Part shown: piece by piece, positions 7,552 through 16,395 of the stretch
How the letters are laid out: each line of letters begins with the position of its first letter
Position numbering within the stretch: position 1 is the first letter of the stretch
NCBI RefSeq assembly: GCF_013184525.1
Contig: NZ_JAAOIZ010000006.1
Location: 1-64,000 of the forward strand
Direction: 5' to 3'
DNA: 64,000 bases
Source: Chryseobacterium sp. LAM-KRS1
GTDB lineage: Bacteria > Bacteroidota > Bacteroidia > Flavobacteriales > Weeksellaceae
Notes under the pieces: generated by a model
The model's database searches: none
Seen by the model: only the letters and a program-made list of their open reading frames with translations
What the model was told of the DNA's origin: nothing
Program-made: the position numbers and the translations under genes

Positions 7552-9342
7552 TTAGTCGTTAAAATACTCCCAAATAACCTTGGCTTTACTTTTACCCAAT
7601 ATTTCCTCTAATGTTTCCAGGTTGGATTCTTTGATCCTTTTTACTGATTTTAATCTGGATAGTAATAGTTCAATTGTTTTTTCTCCTACACCGGGAATTT
7701 CTTCCAGTTCAGATTTGATGGTAGAGTTTTTCCTTCTGGTCCTATGATGCTTTACACCAAAACGGTGAGCTTCATCACGAACCCTTTGGAGGATTTTAAG
7801 AGTTTCGGATTTTTTATCCAGATATAATGGGATAGGATCTTCGGGAAAGAAGATTTCTTCTAGTCTTTTAGCGATTCCAATAATAGTAATCTTTCCGTAA
7901 AGACCTAATAGCTTTAAACTTTTTACGGCTGATGATAGCTGGCCTTTTCCACCGTCAATCAGAATAAGTTGGGGAAGGCTCTCTCCTTCGTCTACCATTC
8001 TTTTGTAACGACGATAGATCACTTCTTCCATAGTGGCAAAATCATTTGGACCCTCTACGGTCTTCGGATGAAAGATGCGGTAATCTGCCTTACTGGGTTT
8101 ACCATCTTTAAAAACAACACACGCTGAAACAGGATTGGTACCTTGGATATTCGAATTATCAAAACCCTCTATATGTCTTGGCTCTACAGGCATTCGCAGT
8201 AGCTTTTGCATCTCAGCCATTATACGGTTGGAATGTCTTTCAGGATCTACAATCTGAACCTGTTTTAGTTTTTCCAAACGGTATTCTTTAGCATTTTTCT
8301 CGGAAAGTTCAACGATCCTTTTTTTATCACCAACTTTAGGAACAATAAGTTTTACATTAGGGATTTCAACGGATAAATGAAAGGGAAGCAAAACTTCTTT
8401 AGAGTCGGAACCAAACTTCTGACGAATTTCAATAAGAGCTTCTTCCAGAATATCCTCATCTGTTTCTTCAAGGATCTTTTTGATTTCTGTTGTAAAACTC
8501 TGGATTATATTTCCATTTCTGATCTTAAAGAAATTCACATAGGCAGCTGTTTCGTCGCTGGTCATTCCGAAAACATCCACATCGTCAATATTGGGATTGA
8601 CAACGGTATTTTTTGCCTGATAATCTTCCAAAATATCCAGCCTTTCCTTGATGATCTGTGCATCTTCAAACTGCAGATTAGCAGCATGCTTCATCATCTG
8701 GTTAATAAGGTAATCTTTAGCTTTTCGGAAATCTCCTTTTATAATACCGCGGATGGAGTCAATCTTTTCATCATATTCTTCTTTGCTTTCCAACCCTTCA
8801 CAAGGGCCTTCACAGTTCTTGATGTGATATTCGAGGCAGACCTTATATTTGCCATCTTCAATTTTAGTGGGAGCAAGATTCAGATTACAAGTCCTGAGCT
8901 TATAAATATGTTTTATGGTATCCAGTAGTATTTTTGCAGGACGAACTTTGGCGTAAGGGCCGTAATATTCCGAACCATCCTTAATGATGTTCCTCGTGAG
9001 GAAAATTCTGGGAAATGCTTCATTTTTAATGCAAATCCAAGGATATGTTTTATCATCCTTGAGCATTACATTGTAAAAAGGTTTATGCTCCTTGATCAGG
9101 TTGTTTTCTAATAGAAGCGCATCATACTCGCTATTCACAATAGTGGTTTCCAATCGCTGGATTTTTCCGACCATTATTTTTATCCTGTACCCCGATAAAT
9201 TTTTATTGAAATAGGAAAGAACCCTTTTCTTTAGGTTTTTAGCCTTGCCTACATACAATAACTGTTCATTTTTATCGTAATAACGATAAACGCCAGGCTC
9301 AGAAGGTAAAGTTTTGAGTTGTAATTCTAAAGAAGGATTCAT
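7552..9342 (-). CDS. uvrC: Excinuclease ABC subunit C
   Basis: A 596-residue protein that makes the two incisions in nucleotide excision repair. It has the N-terminal GIY-YIG nuclease domain (GVYRYYDK, LLYVGKAKNLKKRV), the UVR motif (about 205-235), the RNase H-like second nuclease domain (HIEGFDNSNIQGTNPVSACV, LILIDGGKGQL) and C-terminal helix-hairpin-helix motifs (EIPGVGEKTIELLLSRLKSV). The length is normal for the family. A -7 element lies 4 bp from the start codon, so the leader must be very short. Confidence 0.97.
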   Translation of the reverse strand: MNPSLELQLKTLPSEPGVYRYYDKNEQLLYVGKAKNLKKRVLSYFNKNLSGYRIKIMVGKIQRLETTIVNSEYDALLLENNLIKEHKPFYNVMLKDDKTYPWICIKNEAFPRIFLTRNIIKDGSEYYGPYAKVRPAKILLDTIKHIYKLRTCNLNLAPTKIEDGKYKVCLEYHIKNCEGPCEGLESKEEYDEKIDSIRGIIKGDFRKAKDYLINQMMKHAANLQFEDAQIIKERLDILEDYQAKNTVVNPNIDDVDVFGMTSDETAAYVNFFKIRNGNIIQSFTTEIKKILEETDEDILEEALIEIRQKFGSDSKEVLLPFHLSVEIPNVKLIVPKVGDKKRIVELSEKNAKEYRLEKLKQVQIVDPERHSNRIMAEMQKLLRMPVEPRHIEGFDNSNIQGTNPVSACVVFKDGKPSKADYRIFHPKTVEGPNDFATMEEVIYRRYKRMVDEGESLPQLILIDGGKGQLSSAVKSLKLLGLYGKITIIGIAKRLEEIFFPEDPIPLYLDKKSETLKILQRVRDEAHRFGVKHHRTRRKNSTIKSELEEIPGVGEKTIELLLSRLKSVKRIKESNLETLEEILGKSKAKVIWEYFND

Positions 9343-9346
9343 ATAA

Positions 9347-9354
9347 CAAAATTA
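9347..9354 (-). promoter_or_regulatory. -7 element TAATTTTG of uvrC
   Basis: On the minus strand TAATTTTG ends 4 bp before the uvrC ATG (9342), implying an almost leaderless transcript. Confidence 0.6.
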
Positions 9355-9383
9355 CGGAATCCATCCGGGATTTAAAAGAACAA

Positions 9384-9411
9384 AAAAGCTGTAGAATTTT
9401 CTACAGCTTTT
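9384..9411 (-). terminator. Terminator of the gene at 9432-10196
   Basis: A perfect stem AAAAGCTGTAGAA/TTCTACAGCTTTT with a 2-base spacer is followed on the minus strand by TTTTTTG. Confidence 0.88.
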
Positions 9412-9431
9412 GAAGTATTATGTAAGATATT

Positions 9432-10196
9432 TTATCCGTTGCTCATTTCAGTATACTCATTGACCAAAAAGCTAAAATAATCCCATTCAGCAGATTTCTT
9501 AGGATATTTTTTCATGAATTCTGCATTGTCACCGAAAAGAAAATCATAATTGTCTTCAAAGTCATCCTTATGCAGCCAAAGTACTTTATCTCCCTTTTTA
9601 ATATAATAGGATTTGATTACACCACCTCCGAGCTGAGGAGAACCTCCAATTGAAAAACCTCCAGTTTCTTTGGCTCTGGGATCATAGTACACGGAGATGA
9701 TTTCACTAAAATCAGGATTGATCAATTGCATCAGAAATTCTTTATCCTCTTTTTTATTTTTCAGTGATACTGTTTGATTGACAAAGTGAATTCGTTCGCC
9801 GGTTGTGTTTTTAGTTAATTTTTTAGTTCCGAAATTCCGGATATTTCCCATGTATTTAGCAACTTTTGCTATTTTTTCGACGTTGCTAGGATAGACATAC
9901 ATTTCGCTGATCTGCTCAGCATTGAAGACTTCGTTCTTTTTTGAAATACTGTCTTTAATAGAAACTTCGTAGATCTGTCCTTTTTTGGTTTCTATTTTAC
10001 TGCAAAAACCTTTATGAGAGCTTCCATCTTTTAAAATAATAGTAGAGGTTTTTCTGGGAGATGGTGTATTAAAACCTTCGTTGAAAAGGTAAGTTTCCAT
10101 CTTTTTAATTTGTTCTTTGGAGTATTTCACTTTGTCCTGTGCAAAGGAAGCTGTGCCCATAAGGCATAATGCAAATAGTAGAGTTTTAGATTTCAT
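9432..10196 (-). CDS. Secreted protein of unknown function
   Basis: A 254-residue protein with a clear signal peptide (MKSKTLLFALCLMGTASFAQ). The mature part is hydrophilic and shows no named domain that I recognise. There is a glycine-rich turn (GGFSIGGSPQLGGG) at about 188-201. It is a single-gene unit with its own terminator, divergent from hutH with a 123-bp gap. Probably periplasmic or outer-membrane associated. Confidence 0.75.
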   Translation of the reverse strand: MKSKTLLFALCLMGTASFAQDKVKYSKEQIKKMETYLFNEGFNTPSPRKTSTIILKDGSSHKGFCSKIETKKGQIYEVSIKDSISKKNEVFNAEQISEMYVYPSNVEKIAKVAKYMGNIRNFGTKKLTKNTTGERIHFVNQTVSLKNKKEDKEFLMQLINPDFSEIISVYYDPRAKETGGFSIGGSPQLGGGVIKSYYIKKGDKVLWLHKDDFEDNYDFLFGDNAEFMKKYPKKSAEWDYFSFLVNEYTEMSNG

Positions 10197-10319
10197 TGGT
10201 TATTTTTAACGGACGTAAAAATAGCAAATTAAATTACTTTCTGCCGAAAAAATTAACGCTGTGAAATTTAGCTTTTACAATAGTCGCTAAATGTGTAATT
10301 TTAAAGAAATTTTTTAGAA

Positions 10320-11807
10320 ATGATATACGGTGTAGATATTTTCACTTTCCATGATGTATTGGAAATCTGTAAAAAACCCAATAAAGCAAAACTTAATAAA
10401 GCAGCAAAAGAACAAATTTTAAAATCCCAGAAAAATGTTCAAAAAATTGTTGAATCTGATCGATGTGTTTATGGGATTAATACGGGGTTCGGTCCTCTTT
10501 GTGATACGAAAATTTCAGCTGATGAAACAGCTCAGTTACAATATAATTTAATCATTTCCCACGCAGTTGGAGTTGGAAAACCTATTGATAAAGAATTTTC
10601 AAAGATTATGATGATTGCAAAAGTTCATGCATTATCAAAAGGATTTTCCGGTGTTTCTTTAGAGGTTATTGAAAGATTGATTCTGATGTTGGAAAAAGAT
10701 ATCATTCCTGTTGTCCCTGAACAAGGTTCGGTGGGAGCATCCGGAGATCTTGCTCCTTTAGCTCATCTTGTTTTACCATTGTTGGGTCTTGGACAAGTTT
10801 GGGAAGGTGATGCCATCTATGAAACTTCTGAAATTTTAGAAAAACATAATCTGGATCCTTTAGCTTTAGGGCCTAAAGAAGGGTTGGGGCTTATTAACGG
10901 TACCCAATTTATCCTGGCTCACGCGATCAAAGGATTGGAGAAGTTTGAATACTTATTGGACCTTGCTGATATGACTGCTGCCATGAGTCTTGAAGCTTAC
11001 AGAGGCTCTGAAAGCCCCTTTAAAAAAGAACTTCACGAGATCAGACCTTTTGAAGGAAGTAAAAAAGTAGCAGCAAGAATGCTGAAATTCCTTAAGAACT
11101 CTGAAAATATGAAAGCACATGAGGATTGTGAAAGAGTACAGGATCCTTATTCTATGCGATGTGTTCCTCAGGTACACGGGGCAAGCAGAAACGCTTTTGA
11201 ACACCTGAAAATGATGGTAGAAACCGAATTGAATTCTGTAACGGATAATCCGATTGTATTGAGCGCTGAGGAATCCATTTCAGGAGGAAACTTCCATGGT
11301 CAACTTATGGCTTTACCATTGGATTATGCAACTTTAGCTGCAGCTGAATTAGGAAATATTTCTGACAGAAGAAGTTATTTACTTCTGGAAGGGAAATATG
11401 GCCTTCCAAGATTATTGACAGAAAGCTCAGGACTGAATTCAGGATTTATGATTCCTCAATACACTTCTGCTGCTTTGGTTACAGAAAATAAAACACTTTG
11501 CTTTCCTGCATCAGCAGATTCTATTCCAACAAGCTTAGGACAGGAAGACCATGTTTCTATGGGAAGTATTTCCGGGAGAAAATTCAATCAGGTTCTTGGT
11601 AATCTGGTCAATATCCTATCTGTTGAATTGATGTTTGCAGCTCAGGGGCTAGAATTCAGAAGACCGGCTAAATGCTCAAAAATTATTGAAGAGAATTTTA
11701 GTATTCTTCGTTCCAAAGTAGCAAAACTGGAAGATGACAGATTAATCGGTAAAGATATGTTGGCTATTGCAGAATTAATCAATGATAGAAAGTTCATTGT
11801 GAATTAG
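10320..11807 (+). CDS. hutH: Histidine ammonia-lyase family enzyme
   Basis: A 495-residue enzyme that deaminates L-histidine to urocanate. It has the MIO cofactor triad Ala-Ser-Gly at 140-142 within SVGASGDLAPLAHL, the catalytic Tyr51 loop (YGINTGFGPL) and the later motifs QDPYSMRCVPQVHGASR, TDNPIV and SLGQEDHVSMG. The residues point to HAL rather than PAL/TAL, but aryl specificity cannot be settled by eye. hutU, hutI and hutG are not adjacent. A weak -7-like TAAATGTG lies upstream. The DUF2059 gene follows closely. Confidence 0.93.
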   Translation: MIYGVDIFTFHDVLEICKKPNKAKLNKAAKEQILKSQKNVQKIVESDRCVYGINTGFGPLCDTKISADETAQLQYNLIISHAVGVGKPIDKEFSKIMMIAKVHALSKGFSGVSLEVIERLILMLEKDIIPVVPEQGSVGASGDLAPLAHLVLPLLGLGQVWEGDAIYETSEILEKHNLDPLALGPKEGLGLINGTQFILAHAIKGLEKFEYLLDLADMTAAMSLEAYRGSESPFKKELHEIRPFEGSKKVAARMLKFLKNSENMKAHEDCERVQDPYSMRCVPQVHGASRNAFEHLKMMVETELNSVTDNPIVLSAEESISGGNFHGQLMALPLDYATLAAAELGNISDRRSYLLLEGKYGLPRLLTESSGLNSGFMIPQYTSAALVTENKTLCFPASADSIPTSLGQEDHVSMGSISGRKFNQVLGNLVNILSVELMFAAQGLEFRRPAKCSKIIEENFSILRSKVAKLEDDRLIGKDMLAIAELINDRKFIVN

Positions 11808-11817
11808 TAGTGTGAGG

Positions 11818-12234
11818 ATGAAGAGAATAATTGCCGTAAGTATTTTGTTTTTAGGAGTAAATACCTTTGCTCAAATAAAAGAAGCGAAAATTAAAGAACT
11901 CGTTGCTCTTACGGGAGGTGATAAACTGGCTTCCCAAGCAGTAAGTGAAAATATAGGAAAATATCAACAGGCATATCCGGGGGTACCCCGAAAATTTTGG
12001 GAAGAGTTTTCAAAGGAAATGAGTCCCGAAAAGTTTGCAGAAATTTATGTGCCGATTTACAATAAGTATTACACCGAAACGGAAATTGATGAGCTGATAA
12101 AATTCTATAATACGCCACTAGGAAAAAAAGTACTGGAGGTTATGCCATTGATTCTAAAGGAAAGTATGGAAGCCGGAAGAAAAATGGGAGAAGAAACATC
12201 CGCTGAACTCATGAAGAAAATAGATGCTGAATAA
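11818..12234 (+). CDS. Secreted DUF2059 domain protein
   Basis: A protein of about 138 residues with a signal peptide (MKRIIAVSILFLGVNTFAQ). Its helical DUF2059-type domain contains SPEKFAEIYVPIYNKYYTE and IDELIKFYNTPLGKKVLEV, the conserved FYxTPxGK pattern. The function of the family is unknown. I prefer the ATG at 11818, which gives a standard signal peptide, over the GTG at 11812. It starts 10 bp after hutH and ends just before a terminator, so it is probably co-transcribed with hutH. Confidence 0.82.
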   Translation: MKRIIAVSILFLGVNTFAQIKEAKIKELVALTGGDKLASQAVSENIGKYQQAYPGVPRKFWEEFSKEMSPEKFAEIYVPIYNKYYTETEIDELIKFYNTPLGKKVLEVMPLILKESMEAGRKMGEETSAELMKKIDAE

Positions 12235-12271
12235 GGATATCGAAAATCTATTATGGCATCTTCAGGATATT

Positions 12272-12304
12272 AAAAAAGGCTTTCTGAATGGAAGCCTTTT
12301 TTAT
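12272..12304 (+). terminator. Terminator of the hutH-DUF2059 unit
   Basis: AAAAAAGGCTTT pairs with GAAGCCTTTTTT across a short loop and runs into T-rich sequence. Confidence 0.85.
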
Positions 12305-12324
12305 TTTTTCAATTCGTTATCTCT

Positions 12325-12332
12325 TATATTTG
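12325..12332 (+). promoter_or_regulatory. -7 element TATATTTG of the GNAT gene
   Basis: A perfect consensus match 11 bp before the ATG at 12344. It excludes the longer reading frame that begins at 12224, upstream of the terminator. Confidence 0.7.
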
Positions 12333-12343
12333 CTGAAAAAATA

Positions 12344-12790
12344 ATGATTATAAAAAGAGTAGATTCCTCTGATATCGATTTCCAGAATCTGGTGAAGTTC
12401 CTGGATGAAGATCTTGCTATTCGAGACGGTAAGGATCATGCTTTCTACCATCAATTCAATGGAATTGATCTCCTTAAAAACTGTATTGTAGTGTATGTAG
12501 ACAGTATTGCAGTTTCCTGTGGTGCCTTTAAGATCTTTTCTGAAGATACGGTTGAAATCAAAAGAATGTATACGAGCCCGATGCAAAGAGGAAAGGGACT
12601 AGCCGGAAAAGCATTAACTGAATTAGAAACCTGGGCTAAAGAGTCCGGTTTTGATAGATGTGTTTTAGAAACCGGAATTATGCAGCCCGAAGCGATTGCT
12701 TTATATGAAAAAATGGGTTATAAAAGAATACCAAATTACGGACAATACATTGGAATTGAAAATAGTGTCTGTTATGAAAAAGAGATATAG
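12344..12790 (+). CDS. GNAT-family N-acetyltransferase
   Basis: A protein of 148 residues with the acetyl-CoA-binding motif A of the GNAT fold (VEIKRMYTSPMQRGKGLAGK, about residues 69-88). It continues to CVLETGIMQPEAIALYEKMG and YKRIPNYGQY, as in small amino-acid or polyamine acetyltransferases. The acceptor is unknown. The start was chosen at 12344 because promoter and terminator signals lie between it and the open frame's upstream end. Confidence 0.88.
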   Translation: MIIKRVDSSDIDFQNLVKFLDEDLAIRDGKDHAFYHQFNGIDLLKNCIVVYVDSIAVSCGAFKIFSEDTVEIKRMYTSPMQRGKGLAGKALTELETWAKESGFDRCVLETGIMQPEAIALYEKMGYKRIPNYGQYIGIENSVCYEKEI

Positions 12791-12841
12791 AAAACAAGGG
12801 TATGTAAATCCTGGTTTTACTTTATTACAGGATGATTTGAG

Positions 12842-12882
12842 AAAATTAATATTCGGGAAATAGTAAATTAATATTCAGGGAA
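12842..12882 (+). repeat. Direct repeat upstream of the subtilase gene
   Basis: AAATTAATATTC followed by GGGAA (from 12843) recurs 22 bp later as AAATTAATATTC followed by AGGGAA (from 12865), one insertion apart. Repeat spacing of about two helix turns in a promoter-proximal gap is compatible with a tandem protein-binding site. This is unproven. Confidence 0.4.
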
Positions 12883-12935
12883 TTACAATTCACGATAAAG
12901 TGTTATATTGGTGATACCAATCAAAAGTATAACAT

Positions 12936-14420
12936 ATGAGAAAAAATGTATTTTACCTTTTAGTCTTATTTTTCTTTATCGTATCATGTAACAGAGAAAG
13001 TATCCAAAATGAAACTTCCGGTCTTGAAGCTTATCAGAAAGATCCTCTGACAGCAAAACAAATTAACGCGGAAATCAATCAATCCATTAAAAGTAAAGGT
13101 TCCTTCAATTGGAGCCAGACTTCAGATCACTTCCTCTGGAGCGCCGTCTTTCGTGGAAACAGGATGGTATCCATTGGATTTGGTTCTTCCAAAGATGACT
13201 TCGATAGAAGTAAATCTCCTAACAGCAATGAAATAGAGAAAGAGCTCTTATCTGTCATCAAAAAGTATGAAGGAAAAGATGAAAGAGGATTTCTTCTTCT
13301 TTCTGATCAGTATCTTAATCAGATGGATGTTATAATTGAGAAGCAGGAAACACTTACTGAACTCAGAAAGATGAAAACTATCAGATATCTGGAGCCTGCA
13401 GATTATCATTATTTTGAATATGAAGCAGCATATAATACAAATGCAAAATCTTCAGGGAGCGGTTCTTCAGGATGTGGCTTTTCTTCAACAACACTCAATA
13501 CAGCTGATTATACAAGCACAACCCCAAGTGCAAAAATTCCATGGGCTTTTACAAAACACAGTATTCCGAATGCCTGGAATTACAGTACCGGCGCGGGTAT
13601 AACTATTGGTTTGATTGATACCGGAGTTTCCCCTGAGCAAACCTTGTTGGGAAATAGTTTTAATAACGGAGCATCTTCAGGAAGAACCATCAGTAAATTC
13701 GGAGTTTATAACTCAGATGGTTCAGCAGATCAGTGTGGTCACGGAACAAAAATGGCTTCTGTAATGACTGCGCCAAGAAATAATGCCGGATTACCTGTAG
13801 GGGTAGCTTATAATGCCAATCTTATCGCATACAGGGCAGCAGAAAATGTTGTGTTGGAAACCTCAAGTGAACAAACTGCTGTTAAAACTGCTTTTACTGA
13901 GCTAGGCAATAACAATAACGTAAAGATTATCTCAATGTCGATGGGACATATATTTTCTGTGGGAAAAATTGAGGATGGTGTAAAATATGCCTACTCTAAG
14001 GGAAAACTTATTTTCTGTGCAGGGGGGACGTCAACAAGCTTTACCAATTTTGTGGGGGTGATATTCCCTGCCTGGATGCCGGAGACCCAAGCAATAACAG
14101 GAGTAAAGGAAAATACTTCCAATAAAAAATGTGATGTTTGCCACTCCGGAAGTCAAATTGATTTTACATTTCAGATGGAAAGATCTTCAGGAAGTAATGT
14201 TCCGGTATTGAGCTATTATAACGGACAGTCTGACTATGTAGGAGGATCTTCTGTTGCAACTGCGGCAACTGCCGGTATTGCAGCTTTAGTCTGGTCAAAA
14301 AATCCATCATGGACGAGAGAGCAGGTACTTACAAAAATGAGGCAGTCTGCTACTTACTATCCAAATCCGGATTCCAGTTATGGTTATGGGAATATCAATG
14401 TTCTCAACGCGGTTCAATAA
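12936..14420 (+). CDS. S8 (subtilisin-like) serine peptidase lipoprotein
   Basis: A 494-residue protein. It has a lipoprotein signal with Cys18 (FFFIVSCN), a pro-region (about 20-165) and a subtilase domain. The triad is visible: Asp228 (GLIDTGVSP), His269 (QCGHGTKMASV) and Ser439 (GGSSVATAATAGIAALVW). The region that normally carries the oxyanion-hole Asn (AAGN) reads CAGGTS, so this Asn appears replaced by Gly364, and GTSMAT is GSSVAT. It may be a low-activity or specialised protease on the cell surface. It is transcribed alone and closed by a strong terminator. Confidence 0.9.
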   Translation: MRKNVFYLLVLFFFIVSCNRESIQNETSGLEAYQKDPLTAKQINAEINQSIKSKGSFNWSQTSDHFLWSAVFRGNRMVSIGFGSSKDDFDRSKSPNSNEIEKELLSVIKKYEGKDERGFLLLSDQYLNQMDVIIEKQETLTELRKMKTIRYLEPADYHYFEYEAAYNTNAKSSGSGSSGCGFSSTTLNTADYTSTTPSAKIPWAFTKHSIPNAWNYSTGAGITIGLIDTGVSPEQTLLGNSFNNGASSGRTISKFGVYNSDGSADQCGHGTKMASVMTAPRNNAGLPVGVAYNANLIAYRAAENVVLETSSEQTAVKTAFTELGNNNNVKIISMSMGHIFSVGKIEDGVKYAYSKGKLIFCAGGTSTSFTNFVGVIFPAWMPETQAITGVKENTSNKKCDVCHSGSQIDFTFQMERSSGSNVPVLSYYNGQSDYVGGSSVATAATAGIAALVWSKNPSWTREQVLTKMRQSATYYPNPDSSYGYGNINVLNAVQ

Positions 14421-14436
14421 CTCATATAGGATAATA

Positions 14437-14472
14437 AAAAAAGGAAATATCCGAAGATATTTCCTTTTTTTA
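14437..14472. terminator. Convergent terminator
   Basis: AAAAAAGGAAATATC (to 14451) pairs with GATATTTCCTTTTTT (from 14456) around CGAA. It lies between the subtilase gene and the convergent ygiD-like gene. Confidence 0.9.
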
Positions 14473-14527
14473 TTTTTGAAAGTATACACTTAAAACCAGA
14501 CTGTTTTAAAGTTAAAAATACTATAAT

Positions 14528-15355
14528 TTATCCCACTCTTACACTTGTCATACTTAGTGACCCACCTATCAGCTCGTCATTGAATAGGCGAAGTTCTTCA
14601 GAAGAATCTTTTAATCCTAAAGTATAGATCAGAGGTAAATAATGATCTGGTGTTGGGACAGCATATTGTAAAAAAGTACCTTGTTTCTGATAGTCAATTA
14701 TGTTTTGAAAATTACCATCTAGGAGCCAGTTGTTGGTTTTTTCCCTGGCTTCAATTGCCCAGTCCCAGCCCGCACCCACCGTATTGATGTTTTGCCAGTC
14801 GATCAATCTCAGATTGTGAACTATATTTCCGCTTCCGATAATTAGGATGCCTTTTTCCCGCAGTTTATTCAACCGTTTTGCGAGATCAAAATGATATTGC
14901 GGAGGTTGAGTGTAGTCGATACTCAATTGAATAACCGGGATGTTTGCATCAGGGTACATATGCTTAATTACAGACCATGCACCGTGATCTAATCCCCAAT
15001 TGTGATCTTCTAATACCACCGAAGGAGCTAAAAGTTCAATAGTTTCTTTTGCCAATTCAGGACTTCCGGGAGCTGGATATTCTACATCAAACAGTGCTTT
15101 CGGAAAACCTCCAAAATCATGAATGGTTCTTGGCATATCCATAGCCGTTACGTATGTACCTTGAGTATACCAGTGAGCAGAAATACATAGAATAGCATTG
15201 GGAGCTGGAATTTCACTAGCTGATTTTCTGAACCCCTGAACAAACTGATTTTCTTCAATTGCATTCATGGGAGAACCATGACCCAGAAATAATACGGGCA
15301 TTCTCTCTGTGTTATTGAAATGGTCACTGATGTTTTGTAAATCGTTGAGGTTCAT
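14528..15355 (-). CDS. ygiD: 4,5-DOPA dioxygenase extradiol / LigB-family (YgiD-like)
   Basis: A 275-residue class III ring-opening dioxygenase family protein. Metal-binding histidines fit the family pattern: VLFLGHGSPMNA, CISAHWYTQG, DFGGFP, the central LDHGAWSVIKHMYP and IIGSGNIVHNLR, with DHYLPL near the C-terminus. In E. coli YgiD cleaves L-DOPA; the natural substrate here is unknown. It lies 76 bp downstream of the yceI-like gene on the same strand but a terminator separates them. Confidence 0.92.
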   Translation of the reverse strand: MNLNDLQNISDHFNNTERMPVLFLGHGSPMNAIEENQFVQGFRKSASEIPAPNAILCISAHWYTQGTYVTAMDMPRTIHDFGGFPKALFDVEYPAPGSPELAKETIELLAPSVVLEDHNWGLDHGAWSVIKHMYPDANIPVIQLSIDYTQPPQYHFDLAKRLNKLREKGILIIGSGNIVHNLRLIDWQNINTVGAGWDWAIEAREKTNNWLLDGNFQNIIDYQKQGTFLQYAVPTPDHYLPLIYTLGLKDSSEELRLFNDELIGGSLSMTSVRVG

Positions 15356-15373
15356 AATGGGGTTTTTAAAAAA

Positions 15374-15409
15374 GAAAAAGGTTCAAGGTTTTTAGAAATC
15401 CCTGAACCT
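15374..15409 (-). terminator. Terminator of the YceI gene
   Basis: AGGTTCAAGG pairs with CCCTGAACCT (one mismatch) around an 11-base loop. On the minus strand it is followed by TTTTTC and then T-rich sequence. Confidence 0.75.
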
Positions 15410-15431
15410 GATTATAAGTATTATGATACAA

Positions 15432-15944
15432 TTATGCTTGCTTTACAAACTGTAGTTCACCAGCTACTTTTACCTCATCGCTCACCATTACACCTCCTGC
15501 TTCAAGAGCTGCATTCCAGTTTAAGCCGAAGTCTTTTCTGTTGATTTTTCCTTCAAAAGAAAAACCAGCTTTTGTATTACCCCATGGGTCTTTATTGATA
15601 CCCCCGAAATCTACATCCAAAGTTACAGGCTTTGTGATTCCATTGATCGTAAGATTTCCGGTTATATCTCCATTCAATGCCTGAGACTCAAACGTAATGG
15701 TAGGGTTTTGCTCAGCATTGAAAAATTCTTCAGACTTTAAATGGTTATCTCTGTCTACATTGTGTGTTGAAACAGAATTGGTTTGAATCGTTGCACTGGT
15801 TTTAGCATTAGAAAACGTATCATCATCAGCTTCGATTTCTGCATTGAAATTAGTGAAGCTTCCTTTAATACTGGAAATCATCATGTGTTTTACTTTGAAA
15901 GTAATTTCACTGTGTGCCGGGTCTAAATTCCATTTTGTTGCCAT
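15432..15944 (-). CDS. YceI-family protein
   Basis: A 170-residue lipocalin-like beta-barrel family known to bind polyisoprenoids. Family landmarks are WNLDPAHSEITFKVKHM at the start, SIKGSFTNFNA, HLKSEEFFNAEQNPTITF and NRKDFGLNWNAALEAGGVMV. Unlike many YceI proteins it has no signal peptide, so it is probably cytoplasmic. It has its own promoter (TACATTTG) and terminator, and is a single-gene unit. Confidence 0.92.
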   Translation of the reverse strand: MATKWNLDPAHSEITFKVKHMMISSIKGSFTNFNAEIEADDDTFSNAKTSATIQTNSVSTHNVDRDNHLKSEEFFNAEQNPTITFESQALNGDITGNLTINGITKPVTLDVDFGGINKDPWGNTKAGFSFEGKINRKDFGLNWNAALEAGGVMVSDEVKVAGELQFVKQA

Positions 15945-15976
15945 TGTGTTGTATTTTTTATTTGTTATTTATATTG

Positions 15977-15984
15977 CAAATGTA
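15977..15984 (-). promoter_or_regulatory. -7 element TACATTTG of the YceI gene
   Basis: A perfect consensus on the minus strand, 32 bp upstream of the ATG at 15944. Confidence 0.68.
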
Positions 15985-16038
15985 CATGAAGGCTTAAGTA
16001 GAAACCATTGATATAGGATAAGAAATGAAGTTTCTTTT

Positions 16039-16137
16039 GGAGCTGTTTCCCGCTATCCATTTTTACTCCTCGCTCCAATTCTGTTCCATACCCTTGCTGC
16101 GGGGTAATCATTACTATCGGGGCTATGGTTATCCCTT
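16039..16137. repeat. GC-richer dispersed intergenic element
   Basis: In the 451-bp gap 15945-16395 a ~100-bp block is clearly richer in G+C than its surroundings. It runs from GGAGCTGTTTCCCGCTATCC to CTATCGGGGCTATGGTTATC, with a small palindrome GTAATCATTAC inside. From memory, elements with the ends CCCGCTATCC and TAGCCCCGATA (minus-strand reading) recur between genes in many Flavobacteriia. There is no long ORF and no terminal inverted repeat. The rest of the gap is AT-rich and holds only promoters. Confidence 0.5.
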
Positions 16138-16368
16138 TTGATTACCATTTAGTATTAAAAATGCTATCAAGATATTTTTCACAAAAAACAAATCCGATAT
16201 CGTGCTTGTGAATTAAACTTACAGAACTTTTTTTCTATTCTTATTCATAATCGTATTACTCCTTCATTAATTTCCATATTAAGGTAAGAAATTATTCACT
16301 TAACATGATTATATCATTTTATGAATGTTTTTAATTTAACATTTTCTTAACGGCTGACTTTTATTTCT

Positions 16369-16376
16369 TATTTTTG
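16369..16376 (+). promoter_or_regulatory. -7 element TATTTTTG of the DPP-IV gene
   Basis: A perfect consensus 19 bp upstream of the ATG at 16396. Confidence 0.65.
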
Positions 16377-16395
16377 ATGGATTCAATTTTATATA

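Noticed and set aside
10320..11807. Tyrosine or phenylalanine ammonia-lyase for aryl pigment (flexirubin) synthesis
   Set aside because: Length and motifs fit histidine ammonia-lyase and no flexirubin biosynthesis genes are nearby; specificity remains formally open.
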